Shown here: in pieces, positions 60,575-64,000 of the stretch
How positions within the stretch are numbered: position 1 is the first letter of the stretch
Layout of the letters: each line of letters starts with the position of its first letter
DNA from: Smittium culicis
Lineage: Eukaryota; Kickxellomycota; Harpellomycetes; Harpellales; Legeriomycetaceae
Direction of reading: 5' to 3'
Assembly (NCBI GenBank): GCA_001970855.1
Contig: LSSN01000081.1
Coordinates: 1 to 64,000, forward strand
Length of the DNA stretch: 64,000 nucleotides
Made by a program: the position numbers and the translations under genes
The notes under the pieces: model-generated
The model's input: the letters and a program-made list of their open reading frames with translations, nothing else
What the model was told of the DNA's origin: nothing
Databases searched by the model: none

Positions 60575-63500
60575 CTACGAGATTGATGAAATAAAGTAGA
60601 TAAGATTGATAAACATGATGCTACTATTTTCGGTACTAAAAGGTAAGGATTTGTCAATAGCTATCAAATTAGTCGGGATTGGAATTGTGCCTGGGATATT
60701 TTCTTCTGATACTAGGGAACGTAGTAGGTGTTGTATGCCTTGTTTTGAAAAGAGTTCTTCAAGGGGTTTTTTATTTATTAGTCCAGAAGGGTTTAAATAG
60801 CTGATATTGAAAATCTGGAACAGTAGCATAAGCTTGTTACAAATGATAGGGTCGTTTTGAATAGTGTCCAGATTGTTGAGTGTAATTTTTTCATTGTTAA
60901 AAGAGTTTAATCTATGGTTGGGAACTTTAATTTTAAAAACCTGTGACAGAGCAAGTGTGATATTATGAACGATATTGTAAACAGGTTCAGATAGTTTATG
61001 GTTATTTTGGGAATACTTGTTAGGGATAGAATTTGCAAGCGAAGTTATTTCTAGGCAAATCTTTGACAAAAATATAAATGATTCAACTCTATTTCTTGAT
61101 GAAAAATGGCTTTGGCTTTGCGAATTAAATCTCGCTGAGATTTTTTTTGAAGTTTTTACTAGGCTTGTTAGATATTTTAAAGAATAGATAAAATATAACA
61201 GCTGTAGCAAAAGCGAAGGCAATACAGAAGATAATGATGAAGTGTATATATTTGATATGGCTTTAATAGTGCTTAATGCATTAAACAGAAAATTGTAGTT
61301 AATGTATACACTGGACAAATTTTCAGGCGACTCAAAGTAAAGGGCACCAAACTGTTTCAAGTTAGATTCTAGATCTTGAGATAGTTCTAAGATTGATGAT
61401 ATTGTCATTCTTTCAATATCATAACTTAATCCAGGTGGGGAAAAGCAATTTAGAGAGATAATGTTAGCTTTTGATAAATTGGCTAAAATATCATCAAAAA
61501 GATCGGTTGATTCAGATCTTAAAATATTAAAAAGGTTGCTTAAAAGTGCTTCTGAATTTGAACTAGTGTTTAAAGTTTGATTAATATCATGCGAAAATTC
61601 ATCAACTATAATTTTTTCATTAAATGTTGAAAGGAGATGTGATAAATAAAGTCTGATAGATTCTAGTTGGGAAATCATTGTATTAGTTTTAGGTGAAATA
61701 ATAGAGTCTGTGGTGTCAATAATCAAAGAATCGTTAGAAGTTTGATCTAAACTTCCAGGTATATTATACTCATCATTGGATAATAAACCTAATATTCCAG
61801 GAGTCCAATAAACAAAATTTTCAACAGTAGTTTTGCAAAGGTGGATAATATTTTTGGTATTCGATGTAATAAAATCTTTTTTTTTGTAAGATGTAGGGTT
61901 TAATAGAAGCTCAGTGGTAACAGGGATAGTTGATAATGTATTTGTTTTCTGTAAAACTTGGAAATATGACGCAACGGAAAGTGTATACCAAGTTGACGCG
62001 CTACTCGGGTTGAACATTACAGCTTTTGCAGCTTTGAATTTTGATTTTTTAATACTCATTTCTATGTGCGAGCCAAACATAACAGATTTAGCTAGTTTAA
62101 GGTTAGAAGATGCGAATTTTTTAATAGTAGATGCATCTTCCTCAATCTTTTCGTAAACGTCAAATAAATTTTCATCTTCGTCAGTAATTTCTGCTGGCGA
62201 TTCAATTATTCCTGAAATAGAAACTTTATTCAAGTTATCGGAAACGTCCTGTGAATCAAGATTATTTTTTACGTAGTATCGTGAAGGGCACCAAATATGT
62301 GTATCACTAATTTTGGGTGGCGAAGGCAAAGACGTACCAAGATTTAGTCCAGCATAACAAGAAATCAACAAAGCGTCAATATAAGATTTTTTATTGCTTA
62401 AGGCCAAGTAACAATCATTGGAAAAAGAGCTTTTAGATAAGTTCTGGACTGATGAGTTCTCTGCTTTTAGTGAAGATTCGTGTATATTTGTTCCAAAATT
62501 AAATTTCATTGCACTAAGGCAAGATAAAAGCGCAGGTTCCATCGTATTGGAATTAAGCTGAGATGAATAGAAGTAAACAGAAGCTGATTGAATCCACATT
62601 TCCCGACTGTTAGGATTTGCTATAAGGTATTTCATGATGTTCCTATTTGATTTACTGCTATTTTCTTCTACGAGAATGTGGTAAACGGAAACCAAAAAGG
62701 GTATATAACTTTGGATAGAAATGCAAGATGGGATTTTCTTGATAGATTCTAGAGCAATGCCTGCTGCTTCCGAATCATTAAAGCTAATGGCGAAGCATAA
62801 GAATACCTTTAAAGCCTCAGCTAGAGAATATAATAAATCATGATTTAAACTTTTCAAAGAACGCGAAACAAAGTTTTCGTCAGTATATAAAGATTCAAAT
62901 ATGTGTTTATAAGCTAGTTTTTTATGTTCATCAGATCCTAAAGACCAAAGTACCTGTGAAAGCAAGCAATCAATAATAATTTTCACGGGTATGAAGCTAT
63001 CATTTAATTGATTAAGATTATTAACTATAGCCATAGCACTTTCAAATTGTGATAAACCTTCTCCGATTTTGTCGCACAATACTAAAGAAATTCCAAATCC
63101 AACCAATATGCTTAGCAAGTTAGAAAGTTTTGAAAAGTCTTTAGTTGATTCAAATTCTAATAAAATAGGATCAACTTCAATTTTCTCAAGAAGAGCAGAA
63201 TAAATTTGAGATGCAGTTTCGTACTCATAAACTGCAGCGCAATTACGAGAATATCCATGTAGAGTAGCAAGTTGCAATTGAGAGATAAATATTTCTGTTA
63301 CTTTATTAGAGATAGATAGGTATTCAGACTCAGATATTGTGCTATTACTGGGTGATAGGATATTATCAAAGTTGTAAATAGTAAATAGTTGGCTTTTGAA
63401 CTTGTTATCATTTGATAAAGTTAATTTGTCATTAAGTAAGCAGCCTTCAGAAATTTCAAGTATAGAATTCTTTTGTGTATCTTCAAGCGAATCATGCATA

Positions 63501-64000
63501 GATAGGTAAGTATACATTCTTATCAAGCTATTAAAATTATAAATAGCATATAATTTGTTTGAACTAAAACATTCACATGCAACTTGAAACATATTTTTAG
63601 AAAGGTTATGTTCTCCTGTAGTTTCAGCAAGCAAACCTAACAAGTGCCAACAAGTTGGGTTGTCGCTAATAATTTCACATAATTTTCTCAGCTCGAAAAT
63701 AGCAAGGTATACGTTGTTTGGAGTAGCTAAGCTTTGGTATTTCCACGTTAAAAAGCAATAGGAAAGAACTGCTCCTATTTTAGAATTGCCGCCCAAGTCA
63801 ATGCAGCGCTGGAAAAGATCAAAAGCTGATTTTGGCGAGTTCAAGAAGAACAAGTTCAATACGGCTAAAGAGTAAGTAGCATTCATGTGGTCAGGGTCTA
63901 TCCCCAAACACGAGTTGAAGCATTTAATTGCAAGATCAAAATATCCTAAAACCATGTAAAGATTTCCAAGTAGCAACCAACCATTTGAAGAGTTTGGGTC
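60575..64000 (-). CDS. TPR-repeat protein, Ski3/TTC37-like, C-terminal part
   Basis: The open frame runs from the window edge at 64000 to the stop at 60575 (1141 residues seen); the N-terminus lies outside. The first residues form classical tetratricopeptide repeats (WLLLGNLYMVLGYFDLAIKC, then LGIDPDHMNATYSLAVLNL, and LIDNPTCW-type helices: NPTCWHLLGLLAETTGEHNL). Weaker helical repeats follow throughout, including AAKAVMFNPSSASTWYTLSV. A very long, all-helical TPR protein of this layout fits Ski3, the scaffold of the cytoplasmic Ski complex that feeds RNA to the exosome. Other TPR scaffolds are possible, since the C-terminal half lacks a signature I can name. No intron is needed in the visible part. 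Confidence 0.55.
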   Translation of the reverse strand, partial: DPNSSNGWLLLGNLYMVLGYFDLAIKCFNSCLGIDPDHMNATYSLAVLNLFFLNSPKSAFDLFQRCIDLGGNSKIGAVLSYCFLTWKYQSLATPNNVYLAIFELRKLCEIISDNPTCWHLLGLLAETTGEHNLSKNMFQVACECFSSNKLYAIYNFNSLIRMYTYLSMHDSLEDTQKNSILEISEGCLLNDKLTLSNDNKFKSQLFTIYNFDNILSPSNSTISESEYLSISNKVTEIFISQLQLATLHGYSRNCAAVYEYETASQIYSALLEKIEVDPILLEFESTKDFSKLSNLLSILVGFGISLVLCDKIGEGLSQFESAMAIVNNLNQLNDSFIPVKIIIDCLLSQVLWSLGSDEHKKLAYKHIFESLYTDENFVSRSLKSLNHDLLYSLAEALKVFLCFAISFNDSEAAGIALESIKKIPSCISIQSYIPFLVSVYHILVEENSSKSNRNIMKYLIANPNSREMWIQSASVYFYSSQLNSNTMEPALLSCLSAMKFNFGTNIHESSLKAENSSVQNLSKSSFSNDCYLALSNKKSYIDALLISCYAGLNLGTSLPSPPKISDTHIWCPSRYYVKNNLDSQDVSDNLNKVSISGIIESPAEITDEDENLFDVYEKIEEDASTIKKFASSNLKLAKSVMFGSHIEMSIKKSKFKAAKAVMFNPSSASTWYTLSVASYFQVLQKTNTLSTIPVTTELLLNPTSYKKKDFITSNTKNIIHLCKTTVENFVYWTPGILGLLSNDEYNIPGSLDQTSNDSLIIDTTDSIISPKTNTMISQLESIRLYLSHLLSTFNEKIIVDEFSHDINQTLNTSSNSEALLSNLFNILRSESTDLFDDILANLSKANIISLNCFSPPGLSYDIERMTISSILELSQDLESNLKQFGALYFESPENLSSVYINYNFLFNALSTIKAISNIYTSSLSSVLPSLLLQLLYFIYSLKYLTSLVKTSKKISARFNSQSQSHFSSRNRVESFIFLSKICLEITSLANSIPNKYSQNNHKLSEPVYNIVHNITLALSQVFKIKVPNHRLNSFNNEKITLNNLDTIQNDPIICNKLMLLFQIFNISYLNPSGLINKKPLEELFSKQGIQHLLRSLVSEENIPGTIPIPTNLIAIDKSLPFSTENSSIMFINLIYFISSIS

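Overview
The window looks like AT-rich nuclear DNA from an early-diverging filamentous fungus. The gene set fits best with a Kickxellomycotina/Harpellales-type (Smittium-like) gut fungus, but that placement is inference. The supporting points are compact genes with short GT-AG introns, a fungal-type Abp1 with two SH3 domains, a MEF2-type MADS protein, a TPR protein resembling Ski3/TTC37, and abundant DIRS-type and LINE retroelements. Roughly three quarters of the window is very AT-rich DNA without recognisable genes.

Layout. 1-875 is the 5'-truncated end of an antisense LINE. 5.7-9.7 kb holds two convergent host genes: a ten-exon mitochondrial D-2-hydroxyglutarate dehydrogenase (+) and a two-exon pICln (-). 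12.4-17.0 kb holds a second convergent pair: a secreted GDSL/SGNH esterase-like protein (+) and an 846-residue MADS-box factor (-). 19-25 kb is a graveyard of two miniature inverted-repeat element families (called A, about 195 bp with TTAA ends, and B, about 240 bp with longer inverted ends), plus a ~140 bp tandem repeat. 28.0-34.7 kb carries the 5' end of a LINE (+) and a decayed DIRS-like tyrosine-recombinase retrotransposon (-) that contains a perfect seven-unit heat-shock-element array. 34.7-43.3 kb is empty apart from family A copies. 43.3-45.7 kb is a three-exon Abp1/drebrin-like actin-binding gene. 50.05-52.06 kb encodes a secreted, extremely basic protein built on an exact 94-residue repeat, the best candidate here for something undescribed. 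52.85-58.3 kb is a nearly complete but dead LINE of the same family as 1-875, interrupted by a run of N that is probably an assembly artefact. 60.6-64.0 kb is the C-terminal part of the Ski3/TTC37-like gene, running off the window edge with a 25 bp tandem repeat just past its stop codon.

How it fits together. The host genes are separate transcription units with unrelated housekeeping, cytoskeletal, regulatory and secreted roles; nothing suggests a cluster. The coherent biology in the non-genic part is transposition. LINE machinery is the likely source of two tiny poly(A)-tailed insertions with long target-site duplications. The family A ends and TTAA targets point to a piggyBac-type transposase encoded elsewhere. 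All autonomous elements seen here are inactivated.
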